The translations under genes were made by a program, and so were the position numbers. Positions 31,500 to 42,089 of a stretch of DNA of 64,000 nt are shown here, in pieces. This DNA comes from Branchipolynoe longqiensis (taxonomy: Eukaryota; Annelida; Polychaeta; Phyllodocida; Polynoidae). Location of the stretch: contig CM059187.1 in the NCBI GenBank assembly GCA_030323885.1, forward strand, positions 124,039,237-124,103,236, read 5' to 3'. Every line of letters begins with the position of its first letter. Position 1 is the stretch's first letter. Below the pieces are notes generated by a model. It did not search any database and was not told where the DNA came from. It saw nothing but the letters and a program-made list of their open reading frames with translations.

Positions 31500-31800
31500 T
31501 TACTGATAATTGTCACCCTCCCACCCTGCCTTTTGTCCCTCCCTCCCCCCTTCCCCCTCCACCCATCGGACGTACCTCCCCCTCCCCCACAGGGTATCCT
31601 CCTACCACCATACACCCCGCGTCCAATCCCTTGTTTGTAAAAAAATTAAGGACAGTACTATTCCCAACCTTCCTCCATATATATATAAATTCCTCCGAGC
31701 GAGTGGAGGCTAGGCCCCGCGCAGGAGGCGGAGCGGTGCATGATGCGGGTCCCCCCGCACCCCCCCCCCCCCCCCCCCCCACCCCCCACCCGGACAGGGG
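31500..31800. repeat. C-rich patch with ~24-bp poly-C run
   Basis: Pyrimidine-rich sequence (31515-31600) and a poly-C run (about 31759-31782) surround a short CpG-containing segment. No exon recognised. Confidence 0.7.
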
Positions 31801-31866
31801 GGAGGGAATGCAGGACACTACAGGCATTATTACACACGTTAAAAGGTTTATCACTATCCATATATA

Positions 31867-32063
31867 CAGAAAAACTTCTCTAACAGACCACCTCCACAGA
31901 CCGATCACTCTCCTATATCAATCGCCTTATTTGGGTCCCAACAATATTAGTGTAAGTGTAATCATGTTTTAACTCTCTAATCCGACACCTCTCTAACCCG
32001 ACACCTCTAATCCGACACCTTAAAGTCGGTCCTAAGATCGATCGATTTAGAGAGGTCTTACTG
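31867..32063. mobile_element. MITE-pogo with internal duplication
   Basis: Ends CAGAAAAACTTCTCTAACAG and TTAGAGAGGTCTTACTG, flanked by TA. The CCGACACCTCT segment is repeated three times (about 31981-32022), making it ~20 bp longer than usual. Confidence 0.85.
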
Positions 32064-32079
32064 TATATATAATGCATAC

Positions 32080-32474
32080 ATCACTTCTTCATGATGCGAC
32101 ATCTGCGTTCAATCATGAGGCTAACCTGGAAGGACAAAGTGACAAATAAGGAAATATACGAATGGATGGCGCTGCCCTTTATGGAAGATCTTCTAATCAA
32201 AAAGAATCTCTGGTGGACTGGACACCTCATGAGGATGTCATTAGACAGGCTCCCAAAGCAGATCCTCTAGTCTCAACTGTCTTCGGGTTACAGAAAGAGA
32301 GGGTGCCCTCGTCTCCAGTTCAAGAATACCATCAAGAGAAACCTGAAGCTGAGAGACATTAAGACTAACTCATGGACATCACTCTCACAGCAGAGAGCTA
32401 AATGGAGAGCAGCAGTCAAGTAATGAAAGCTGTCTTTGTCGCATCACGACCGAGAGCATGATGATGATGATGAC
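32080..32474 (+). mobile_element. LINE-2' 3' end (truncated retrotransposon)
   Basis: The last ~350 bp of a LINE ORF plus its end. One frame after small repairs would match the C-terminal segment seen at 33961-34412 (HLRSIMRLTWKDKVTNKE...). This copy has frame disruptions. It ends with TCAAGTAATGAAAGC and an ATGATGATGATGATG tail. It lies about 15 bp after a MITE-pogo. Confidence 0.8.
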
Positions 32475-33260
32475 ACACATAGGCACATGCATACACAGGT
32501 AGACATGCATACACAGGTAGACACATACACACATACGCACATACTACACGCGCACTACACACATACTACACGTATAGACACATATTACATATATTCCCAT
32601 ACACCCACAACCCCCACATTACCCCCTTCCCACACGCCTACACTCATTCGTCTCTCTCCACACCGTCACTTCCTCATCTCCTTATCCCTTCAGCACACAC
32701 TGTCTCCTCCTCACTCCCCCCACCCGTCACCCCCTCCTCACCCACACACTCGCCACTCTCTCTCCTCTGCCCATGCACTCACTCAGCACTCCTCATACAC
32801 ACTACGTCCTCCACTCCCCCGACACTCTTCACTCCACCCACCACCCTCTTCCCCACACCCCCACTCACACAGCCCGTCCTCACACATCCACATCTACTCA
32901 CCACTCCTCACACAACCCTCTTCCCCCCACCCACACAACCCATCCTCCCACACCTACTCACCACTCCTCACACAACCCTCTTCCCAACACCCCCCCACAC
33001 ACACACTACGTCCTCCCACACCCACCCACCCACCTACCACTCCTCACACCACATACAACCCTCTTCCCCCACCCACCCACACACACAGTCCGTCCTACCA
33101 CACCCACACCCACACCCACTCACCACTCATCACACCACCCACACCCATACACTCCCTTCTCCCCACACCCACCCACCATTACCCACCCCACGCACTCCCT
33201 CCCGTACCCCACTGACCCACCACTACCGGCGTATGTCAAACCCACCCTCGTAAGGCCCTC
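32475..33260. repeat. C-rich CA/CCCAC/ACTCC simple DNA
   Basis: Nearly pyrimidine+A sequence with CACACCCAC and CTCACCACTCCTCACAC units. A 259-codon frame here is His/Pro/Thr/Ser-only and is rejected as a gene. Confidence 0.85.
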
Positions 33261-33868
33261 CTACCTGTACTACACATATGCCCCCTCCCACCCCTCCCCG
33301 CCCCCTGGCGGGTTCCACATGTACCATACGGTGGTTCCCTCATGCACCCAAGCACGGCGACCCAAGTGGGTAGTGCTGCTAGATTGATCCCGAAACCATC
33401 CTGCCCACGTCCATCACTCTACCACCACCAACCACCAGGTAACACTCACACTCCCCACTCCCCACTCCCCACTCCCATCTCCTCACATCATGGGACAACC
33501 ACAATGCATGCTTAATGGTGCTGCCCCCAAAGGGCATCTAACAGTGTTTACACACGCCCCATTGAACTACACGCATACCCACCCATCTGCAAAATGGCCA
33601 CCCACCGGCTTGTTGGTTGGTCATGCAAAATGGAAATAATTAATTTGTAGTGCACTTGAGTGTAACTGTAAGCAAGTAAGGCCATTGGTGTATTCAATGA
33701 ATGTGTCCATGCGCATAAATTATTGCGCGATGTGTCAAAGAATGCACATTCAAGAATTCTGAGGGATTCAAACACCGTATAATAATTTTATTAAGTGATT
33801 TTAGGATATATATATATCCTAAAAGTAATGTGTTATCTAGATTTCCTAATGAACATACACACACAGAT

Positions 33869-34509
33869 ATATAGAGTAAAACTTCCCTAACCGACGACTT
33901 CCACAGATCGACCACTCCCTTATATTGATCACTTTATTTGGGTCCCAAGAATACCATTGTCATCATCATCATCATCATCATCATGCTGTTGGTCGCGTTG
34001 CGACAAAGACTGCTTTCATTACTTGACTGTCGCTCTGCATTTAGCTCTCTGCTGTGAGAGCGATGTCCATGAGTCGGTCTTAATGTCTCTCAGCTTCAGG
34101 TTTCTCTTGATGGTATCCTTGAACCGGAGATGAGGGCGCCCTCTCTTTCTGTAACCAGAAGACAGTTGAGAGTAGAGGACATGCTTTGGTAGCCTGTCTA
34201 ATGACATCCTCATGAGGTGTCCAGTCTACCGGAAATTCTTTTTGATCAGGAGATCTTCCATAGAGGGCAGCCCTGTTCGTTTGAGTATTTCCTTATTTGT
34301 CACTTTGTCCTTCCAGGTTAGCCTCATGATCGAACGCAGATGTCGCATCATGAAGGCATGCAGCTTTTTCACCTGTCATCTGTACACTGTCCAGGCCTTG
34401 GCTACGTATAGTTACCATTGTAACCACATTCTAACTCCCTAAACCGACCACTTCCCTAAATGGACCACTTAAAGTCAGTCCCAAGGTCGGTCGATTTAGC
34501 GAGGTTTTA

Positions 34510-34511
<2 letters not shown>
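33869..34511. mobile_element. MITE-pogo split by a LINE-2' insertion
   Basis: The left part (TATAGAGTAAAACTTCCCTA ... GAATACCATTGT) ends at 33960. The right part (TACCATTGTAACCACATTCT ... GCGAGGTTTTACTG) resumes at 34413. The intervening DNA is a LINE 3' end. Confidence 0.9.
33961..34412 (-). mobile_element. LINE-2' 3' end inserted in MITE-pogo
   Basis: On the minus strand it encodes the C-terminal LINE segment (frame 34213-34019: MRMSLDRLPKHVLYSQLSSG, RKRGRPHLRFKDTIKRN, ending at a stop) and finishes with an (ATG)n tail at the left edge. It is flanked by TACCATTGT at 33952-33960 and 34413-34421, a 9-bp target duplication. The ATG-repeat tail is typical of RTE-like elements, from memory. Confidence 0.9.
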
Positions 34512-34547
<36 letters not shown>

Positions 34548-34620
34548 TGAACTATATATATATATAGTTCAGAATATATATATATACATATATATATATA
34601 TATGTATATATATATATTAC
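34512..34620. repeat. (TA)n with a perfect palindrome
   Basis: TA repeats enclose TTCTGAACTATATA / TATATAGTTCAGAA, a perfect inverted repeat (about 34544-34574), followed by more TA/TATG repeats. Confidence 0.9.
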
Positions 34621-35430
34621 AGTAAAGCTCAAAATTCTCTCAGCGACTGACTGATCCAAGGTCCAAAGTACCCCGCAGGCCCGTTGGAGGCTCTGCGATT
34701 CGAACTCGGCAGCAAATAATCGGACGCAGCCGGTAGGTCTAATACTTGTAATAGTAATATATCCAATTTATATTCACAATGTCCATCAAATAACTCCTAC
34801 GCCCGTCTATATAAGCATACTAGATTATACACTATATATATGTATATATATAAAGACATATATGAAATCTCAGCTTTGAACATTGTTTAGAGGTGAATGT
34901 CAAAGTCATGTAAATAATCTAATTATTCTCCGAATATGTGGAGACGAGCAATCAGCCCACAAAGTGTATTAGTAATAGTAATGTTCATTTGATGTATTAC
35001 TATATTAGATACTCTTGATAATGTGTTCCTTGTAGCAAATATGATCAAACTGAGATAATTATGAATCTGGTTATTCTGATTACCATATGGTAGTTTAGTA
35101 TGCCCGGTTATTTGTGAAAATAATTTTAATTTCAGCTTCTACTGATCGAAATTAATAAATCATTTGATAAATGCTTGATCATACTTAATAGACACACATA
35201 CACAACATGATTAACGATGTGTTCACATGAGCCCTGGGCATGGAGTCGGAGGGGTTATATATGTGTGTGTGTGACGCCAGATGACAGAGCAATGACTTCT
35301 GGGGGCACATCGCAGAAGGCGAGCGTAATATGAAAGAAAATTACCAACTTGGCATAGACAGGAAGACAGGTCTGCATGAAACCAACATGGAGTGGGATGG
35401 GTAGGGGTAGTGGATTTGAATTCTGTGATG
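34621..35430. other. Unique AT-rich sequence, no gene seen
   Basis: Contains CGATTCGAACTCGGC (34697-34711), a B-box-like motif on the minus strand without a convincing A-box. No open frame or repeat family recognised. Confidence 0.45.
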
Positions 35431-35590
35431 CGGTGACGTCATACATACCCTGCCCGGTCGCGGTGCGGAGGATTGCGAGCGAGCCGTGAGGCGGGTGGAG
35501 ATGTGGGGCGTAAGCCTGCAGGAGACATCTAGAAATAGTGCGTGGGGCGTGTCCACCCATACCGGCCTGTGTCTATCTAACCTCCCGATG
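35431..35590. promoter_or_regulatory. CpG-containing patch with a full CRE
   Basis: TGACGTCA at 35434-35441 is the palindromic cAMP-response element, followed by CpG-containing sequence (GGTCGCGGTGCGG, CGAGCGAGCCGTGAGGCG). Possible promoter; no exon identified. Confidence 0.35.
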
Positions 35591-36320
35591 CCCCCCCCCC
35601 CTACCCTCCACCCCCACCCCGCCGCACCACACACACATACACACACACCTCCGGCATACCCTCCCCCAACGCCAGCCTCCTTTCCCTCCTCACCTGTACA
35701 CACACTTCACAGATCCACAGATTCAGATGCAGCCAGCCCCTCCCCCACCTCCCCCTCTCCCACCGCTCCATCTGCCCCCACCGCCCCCTCCAGCCCCCTC
35801 CCCCACCGACCCCTCCCCCACCCCCTTCCAGTACTCCCTCCGCCCCCTCCCCCACCGTCCCCTCCGCCCCTCCCCCCACCGACCCCTCCAGCCCCCTCCC
35901 CCACCGACCCCTCCCCCAACCCCCTTCCAGCACTCCGCCCCCCACCCCCCTCCCCCATCCGTTTCCTCCAGCCACCCCGCCGCCCCCTCGCCCGCCTCCC
36001 CCCATCCGCCCCTTGGTCCCTTCCCTCCTCCCCGACACCTCGGTATGTAAGGAGCGTTCCCGGCAGGGGGGAATCCCGGGATCATGGACCCCCTAAGTCC
36101 GGCTTCACCGCCACAGTCCATCCCCTCCCCCGAATCTCCCCTCCTCCTCCCCTACCCCCCTCCCCTTACCCCCTCCCCCATCCACACACACACACACATA
36201 CATACATACATACACATCCCCCTCCTCCTCGTCTGAAATCCCAACCGCCACCTCACCGCCTGACACTCCGTCAGAACCGACCAGTTTACACCCAAATCAC
36301 CCCCCCCCCCCCCCCCTCAG
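35591..36320. repeat. Long C-rich (CCCCCTCCCCCACCG) tract
   Basis: About 450 bp (35700-36010) of CCCCCTCC/CCACCGACCCCTCC repeats, with (CA)n at 36182-36215 and a poly-C run at 36301-36316. A 280-codon proline-rich frame is compositional. The spaced C-runs are i-motif/G-quadruplex-capable. Confidence 0.85.
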
Positions 36321-36626
36321 GTGAATAAGAAGAGAGGCTCCCGCTCCTAATTAATGTTAGTGTTAGTAACTTACGCAAGGCATGGCTGTACCGTCCTCCC
36401 ACAATGATTTGGCCGGTTGGTATCTACATTGCTAAAATATATATGCCACGCAATATCGCTAATGAATGGCAGTCATTTTGGAAGGGGCGGAGGTAAAAAA
36501 ATAAAATAAAGGTAAACGTGTATCTAGTAGAGGTCGGGATTCTGCACAGTGACTGATGAGTGCCGATGCCAGTAGATGATGTCTAGAGAGCGACATGGCG
36601 TAGGAATATACATGGAGAGTAGGTCT

Positions 36627-37197
36627 GTTGGTTGGTTGGTTGTTGGAGTTTTACGTCCTGGCAGCATCTAAGGTCATATCAGGACAGGTGCCGACTTGTG
36701 ACAGTGCACACTCGTGGTGACTTTATAGTGCTGCAGTAGCACCATGACCTGATATCCCACTCAGTCACATTATCCTGACACAGAACCAACCAGTTCTTGC
36801 CCTATCCTAATAATGCTGAGCGCTAGGTTAGGAAGCGACAAGTATCAATTTTGTAATGCTAGGTACACACCTACCGTTTTTCCGCACCCACCTACCATAT
36901 ACGATCTAAAACTGCCCAAAAGTCGTGAGGTATTCGCTCCCCTAGCACACCTACCGATTGCGATTTGCGACTTAAAACTCAGTTTTAGGGCTAAAACTGC
37001 TTCCTTGCGATTCGAAAAATGAATCGGCCCATTTTCAGTTTTAAGTGGGTCGGGTCAGGTCGCGAGTTTTAGTGCGCGAATTGTATACGGTAGGTGTGTA
37101 CCTAGCATTAGTCATTGGTAGGACTCGGCTGGCATTCAAACTCCCAACCTTCCTTCCGCATGGGAAGCCTGCGTTCTCGCTGATTCGGCCAGATTCA
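36627..37197 (-). mobile_element. SINE-A (H2 head) interrupted by MITE-TAGG
   Basis: Body from GGTTGGTTGGTTGTTGGAGT to AAGTATCAATTTTG (36852). The head resumes after the inserted element at GTCATTGGTAGGACTCGG (from 37111) and ends near CGCTGATTCGGCCAGA. Confidence 0.85.
36857..37107. mobile_element. MITE-TAGG, single copy
   Basis: 251 bp with perfect ends TGCTAGGTACACACCTACCG and CGGTAGGTGTGTACCTAGCA. It is flanked by TAA on the left and TTA on the right. The interior carries CTAAAACT/AGTTTTAG pairs and GATTGCGATTTGCGAC. It lies at the same SINE position as the compound copy at 3857-4417. Confidence 0.85.
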
Positions 37198-37507
37198 TGT
37201 GCAGGCTCACCGCGTAATATCTCACCGCGGTGAGCCTGCGCATGCGTGGCGAAAATAGGATGTGAATGGTGTTCAAGGAATGGCCAGTGTGGTAGGTGAG
37301 CACTAAGAAGTGCCATTTGAGTGAGCGGGTTTGCCCAATTGGAGGCGAATTGACCGGTGATTTTACGCATAGTGGTTTGGCTCAAAGAGGGTGGGGGGGG
37401 GGGGGGGGGGGGGTGTGAGAGAGTTTTACCTGCGGTGTGAGGTGTGGTGTGCCTGCTGTAGGATTGGGGTTTGTGCATAAGGATTAATCTGTTATTGGTG
37501 GATGTTT

Positions 37508-38563
37508 GGTTGGTTGGTTCTGGGAGCTTTACGTCCTGGCAACAACTAAAGTCATATCAGGACAGGTACCGACTCACAACAGTGTGCTCTCATGGCGACT
37601 TATATAGTGCTTTTCCCCTGAGAGACCAGGGGCCATATATGCAGGAGTCGGTGATAGCGGCTTTTGGTGTTACAGCCTATTACCGGGTAGCTATCGCCGA
37701 CGTCGGGAACTGTATGCAGGAGCGCGTAACACTTTCATTATAGCTAAACGTGAATTTATTTATAGATTTGGGAAATCCCTCTGCCTTTGTAGCCATATAT
37801 TAGGCTCAAATATATTAAATGCGATCATATTTAACAGAAGTAGCTACCCAATAAGTGAAATTTTATCAATTTAACCCTAAATTCGAAGCGTTATTAAGGC
37901 TACCGCCACATTGGCGGCGATATTAATATTAATATTTTCGAATCGACGAATGTAGAGTAAACAAACCGCCCCCGCCGCCAGTATGGAAAGCGACGTCGAT
38001 GCGGCGGTGCCGGCGATTTGTTTACTTTATGTTCATCGATTCGAAAATATAACTATTAATATCGCCGCCAATGCGGCGGTAGCCTTAATAATGCTTCGAA
38101 TTTAGGGTTAAATTGATAAAATTTCACTTATTGGGTAGCTAATTGTGTTAAATATGATCGCATTGAATAGATTTGATACCTAACACCGCCTGTAAACCAG
38201 CTATTTTTCTGGTTTAGCTTAACCTAGTTTAAGGTTGTGGTGTTAGGCCTATCACTGACTTGTGCATACCGACTTTTCGGCGCTAAACCAGAAATCCCGT
38301 CTAAACACGTTTTGGCTCGGTAACACCGACTCCTGCATATGGCCCCAGGCCATCGGCACCATGATCCGATATCCCACTCAGTCACATTATCCTGACACTG
38401 AGCTAACCAGTCCTTGTCGTATTCTAGTAATAATGCCAAGAGCCAGGCTACGAAATGACACATATCAATTTGTAAGTCATTGGTTTGACTCGGTTGGGAT
38501 TCGAACTCCCGACCTTCCGCACGGGAAGCCTGTGCTCTACTGATTCGGCCACTGAATCCGGTT
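37508..38563 (-). mobile_element. SINE-A (H2 head) interrupted by FB-714
   Basis: The tail/body part GGTTGGTTGGTTCTGGGAGC ... GAGAGACCAGG ends at 37630. The remainder, CCAGGCCATCGGCACCATGA through CTGATTCGGCCACTGAATCC, resumes at 38345. Confidence 0.85.
37631..38344. mobile_element. FB-714, foldback DNA element
   Basis: 714 bp with ends GGCCATATATGCAGGAGTCG and CGACTCCTGCATATGGCC, flanked by CCAGG on both sides (37626-37630, 38345-38349). A second, internal inverted repeat of ~145-bp arms (37818-37960 against 38025-38164; TAGCTACCCAATAAGTGAAA, CGAAGCGTTATTAAGGC, ACCGCCACATTGGCGG) can fold on its own. No open frame of note. Superfamily unknown. Confidence 0.8.
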
Positions 38564-38739
38564 TATCTAAAAGAAAGCATAGTAGAAATTCAAAACCATC
38601 AGCCTGCAACTTTAAGCAGCAGACATTTCAATTGTGGACATTTGGACTTACTCATTCAACTGCTTGTCATATCAAATAGAGGAGTGTCCACCTCTGAAGG
38701 TGTCGGTCATCAGATCAATCCTGCTCAGTGGACACATTT

Positions 38740-38945
38740 GCAGTTTGACCTATTTTCTGTTCCAACCAGTGGTCCACAACTGGTTCAGCAAAGCATGTGG
38801 TATGTGCTGTCCTGTCTGTGGGAAAGTGCATATAAAAGACCCTTTGCTGCTTATCGGAAAGAGTAGGAGCCTATGTGGTGGCAGCGGGTTGCCTCCAAAG
38901 AAATATGTCAGAATACAATATGTTTGAGGTCCAATAACTGATGAT
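38740..38945 (+). mobile_element. Mollusc-type SINE central-domain fragment
   Basis: AACCAGTGGTCCACAACTGG, then GTGGTATGTGCTGTCCTGTC, GTGCATATAAAAGACCC and GGTTGCCTCCAAAGAAATAT. From memory this order matches a conserved SINE domain dispersed through many molluscan genomes. The tRNA head and 3' end are not seen here. Frames through it are non-coding. Confidence 0.6.
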
Positions 38946-38952
38946 ATGAAAA

Positions 38953-39055
38953 TATATTATAATTTTGTAAGTCTTGGTTTGACTTGACCAGGGATCGAAC
39001 CCATGATCTTCCGCATAGGAAACGATCACCACACCCATTCACCCATCACGTCCGC
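38953..39055 (-). mobile_element. SINE-A head remnant
   Basis: AATTTTGTAAGTCTTGGTTT, then GACCAGGGATCGAACCC (B-box reverse) and CTTCCGCATAGGAAACG, ending TTCACCCATCACGTCCG. The body is absent. Confidence 0.6.
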
Positions 39056-39584
39056 CTCCGGATTGATGTCGAGGTCAACGTGCGCATGCGTACACGTGCA
39101 GATGAGAGGTGCCGAAGAACTGTCAATGTCAGGATACAGGTATGTCCTCCCCACCACACACACACCCTCACACCTACCCATTCCCCCACCCCCATATCTG
39201 ACGCACCTCTCACATGTCTGATCAGCATGCTAAGCACCTGATAACACTTCCCACTCCCCGACACCGCCAGATACGCACCCCACCTGACCTCGAGGTCAAG
39301 ATGGGGTCATCATATCTACTTCTGTCTCAGGTGTTCTTGGGGCGCAAATTCGATATGCATACGTAGCTTAGATCTATTTCTCTTAGCTGGATTAAATGCA
39401 ATTTGTCCTAGTTGTTTTTGGAAGGACATATTTGTGTTTTTCATTTCCTCCTAAAAACCATAATCATATACTTTAGTTTAATACTACTAATTGGGGCAGT
39501 GCTACACTACATTGCTGGTGAAATTTGATAAAACAGTAATCCGCTTAACACTCCTTTTCCAGACGAGCAGGCATGTATGTGGGA

Positions 39585-40150
39585 GTAAGTGTATGTGTAC
39601 ATGTGTGTATGTGTATATGTGTGCATGCGTGTATATGCACATGTGTGTATGGGTGCACGTGTATGCATGTGTACATATGCCTATGTGTGTATGTGCACAT
39701 GTATGTATGCATGTGTGTATGTGTGCATATTTGTATGTGTGTGAACATGTATGCATGGGTGTATACATTATGCACATGTGTTTATGGGTACATGTGTGTA
39801 TGTGTGCATGTGTGCATGTGTATATATGTATGTATGTTTATATGTGGACATGATTGTATGTATGTGTACATGCATACATGTGTTTATGGGTGTATGTGTG
39901 TATGTGTACATGTGTGTATGTGTACATGTGTACATATATGTGTATGTGTATACATGTGTGTATGTGCACATGTGTTTATGGGTGTATGTGTGTCTGTGTA
40001 CATGTGTGTATGTGTACATGAGCACATGTGTACATATATGTGTACATGTGTGTATGTGTAGATGTGCATATATGTATATAGGTGTGCATAGGTGCATGTG
40101 TATGCGTGTGTGTGCATGTGTGTGCATGTGTGTGCACGAGTGTGCATGTT
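39585..40150. repeat. GTGTATGTGTACATG minisatellite
   Basis: ~560 bp of GTGTATGTGT, ACATGTGTG and GGGTGTATG units. Every frame on both strands is Cys/Val/Met/His-rich and low-complexity. Confidence 0.9.
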
Positions 40151-40151
40151 T

Positions 40152-40202
40152 CCCCAATAGCCGATGTCTACTTTTTGTGCTGTGGGATCGTTAAACAAAC
40201 AA
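40152..40202 (+). mobile_element. SINE/LINE 3' tail fragment (AATAGC...TTAAAC type)
   Basis: CCCCAATAGCCGATGTCTAC, TTTTTGTGCTGTGGG and a CGTTAAACAAACAAA tail, matching 7594-7655. It sits at the end of the minisatellite. Confidence 0.6.
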
Positions 40203-40537
40203 AGTGCGTGCACGTCTGCGGTGGGTAGGTGAGAACTTCCGGTTCTACTAATCGGCATTGTTGTCGCACTGCTCGGCAAAAGTATTCCTTCTCAAGGGAC
40301 AGATCCTCCTATTCAAGTGCCAGTGTTTTGATAATCGTAACCAGAAATACTCACAATTAAGTAGATTGGGAAATAAAAAAGAAAACAAAATACCCATTTG
40401 TATTGAATAATTTACAAATGAAAAATGGCTTTTATTGTTTACCTTTTCGAGTTTGCCATGTTTCTGACAACATTATCGATTTTGATTTCAGAGCTGCTTC
40501 ATATACTTGTAAAAAGCTGCACGACGGCAGAGTGTAA

Positions 40538-41248
40538 AGGGGTTGGCACATTACGATGCATCACGCGAACGTATGTGATATTTGCCAGCTACATTGGGAT
40601 ACATCATTTTGTGTTACGCATGCGTTAGGCGCTCGTTGGTAGACATCAATGTACGTCAACGTTCATCGAGATACTGTGTCACACATCAGGGGGTCAGCAA
40701 AGTTTTGTGCATCCACAAAACTTTCAACTTACGACAACGTTCGACAATGTGTGGATTTTACATCAGCCATACATTATGTATACGTGAGGCATACGTCGAT
40801 GAAAGTTAGACATATGTTAGACAAATGTTGTTCACTACATTGCACTACATTGCACTACATTGACCTACATTAAAGGCAGTGGGAATGTACAGTCTGCATA
40901 CTGACAACATATGGATAATGTATGTTTTAACGTATATCTAATGTACATTTAGCATTTCTTCAGCGTGTGTTGACGTATGTAATGTATGAGGCATAGTTCT
41001 GGCGATCGAATAACGTATATAACATTCACTAGCATTCTGCGAACGTACCGTGAGCATAATTTGAGCGCTTTTCACCCGGAGGCACGTTAGCCATATGTTG
41101 GTCATACGTTGGCCATACGCTATGTATATGCTATGCATATGTCCAACTTTACCCCCTGCGCCGGAAAGTTAGACCCTTCTCAATGTAAAAAAGTGATTTT
41201 ACATGTTGGCCGCGTGCTTGTGAGATGCGTCGTAATGTGACAGGGCCT
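40538..41248 (+). mobile_element. MITE-ACGT copy 4 (diverged subfamily)
   Basis: Right end CGTCGTAATGTGACAGGGCCT flanked by TTA (41249-41251). Left end AGGGGTTGGCACATTACGAT preceded by TAA. The interior aligns with copies 1-3 (TTGTTCACTACATTGCACTACA, CTACATTAAAGGCAGT), but most ACGT sites have become ATGT or ACAT. Confidence 0.75.
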
Positions 41249-41340
41249 TTAGTTTGTTTTCTTGACTCAGTTGATCGTCTCCAGTAGCAGGACTAACCGG
41301 ACAAACTGGCCGAGTGGGTTAAGGGCGCACAGTCAAAGGA

Positions 41341-41965
41341 TTAAAGCTGCATAGTCCGGTGAAAGCATAACATTTTCTAAACCAACACACTTATCTGGAC
41401 GTGATCCTACAAATTAAACTTAGATATTGGTGCATTTATTAAAGGTGCACAATCCGATAGAGCATCACATTTTCAAAACCAAAACAATTATCTAAAGGAT
41501 GCACTTATTAAGCATTTGTCACCACACAGATACTGAGTCAATTTAATAGAACATGTAAGAGTTTTGGCACGCTTGCCAAAAACTAATTTGACATGTTTTA
41601 TCTTCAAATATCTCAAAAGTTAGGCATCTGAAATCAAAGTTACTTCAAGCTAAGGAAATATATATTATAACAATCAATTTAATATATTTATCTAAGAAAA
41701 ATGAAAGAAACATAAAACTATGCAACTTTAAGCATTTGTTGCCGCATCGAAGGGGATACTGCTACTGCTGAAGCCTATGGTGTTTGAATTTTCACGTGTT
41801 TGCCAACATTAATTTAGTATGTTTTCACTTCAAATATCTCCAAAGTTAACCTATCAAAATAAACGTTACTTCAAACTGAAGTAAGGTAGATTATAGCGAT
41901 CAACATAATAAATGTATCTATTTTTTCTAAGTCAATAACTCAAAACCATCGGCATACGCAAATTC
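41341..41965 (+). mobile_element. MITE-TTAA (host) interrupted by another MITE-TTAA
   Basis: Left part TTAAAGCTGCATAGTCCGGT ... GGTGCATTTATTAA ends at 41442. The remainder, AGCATTTGTTGCCGCATCGA ... AAAACCATCGGCATACGCAA, resumes at 41732. Confidence 0.85.
41439..41731 (+). mobile_element. MITE-TTAA inserted in a MITE-TTAA
   Basis: Starts TTAAAGGTGCACAATCCGAT and ends AAACTATGCAACTTTAA. TTAA lies at both edges, and the host reads correctly across a single TTAA, so the target duplication is TTAA. Confidence 0.9.
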
Positions 41966-42089
41966 AAACTGACAAAACACATTAATGGCCTCTGACCGAC
42001 ATTTCTACTTATTTATTTCATAACTTACGTGCTTAAACTCCCATATAGTTAAAATCTACTTTAATGCATAGCACCTGCGCCTGACCTAA

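Noticed and set aside
32436..33215. 259-codon His/Pro/Thr/Ser frame
   Set aside because: Made of CACACCCACTCC-type simple sequence; it begins inside a LINE tail.
34697..34711. CGATTCGAACTCGGC, a tRNA B-box-like motif
   Set aside because: No A-box at a suitable distance and no cloverleaf; not a tRNA gene and not clearly a SINE.
35486..36328. 280-codon proline-rich frame on the plus strand
   Set aside because: It lies in a CCCCCTCC repeat tract; all overlapping frames are equally open and biased, so it is compositional.
39491..40194. Cys/Val/Met/His-rich frames on both strands
   Set aside because: GTGTATGTGTACATG minisatellite translated in several frames.
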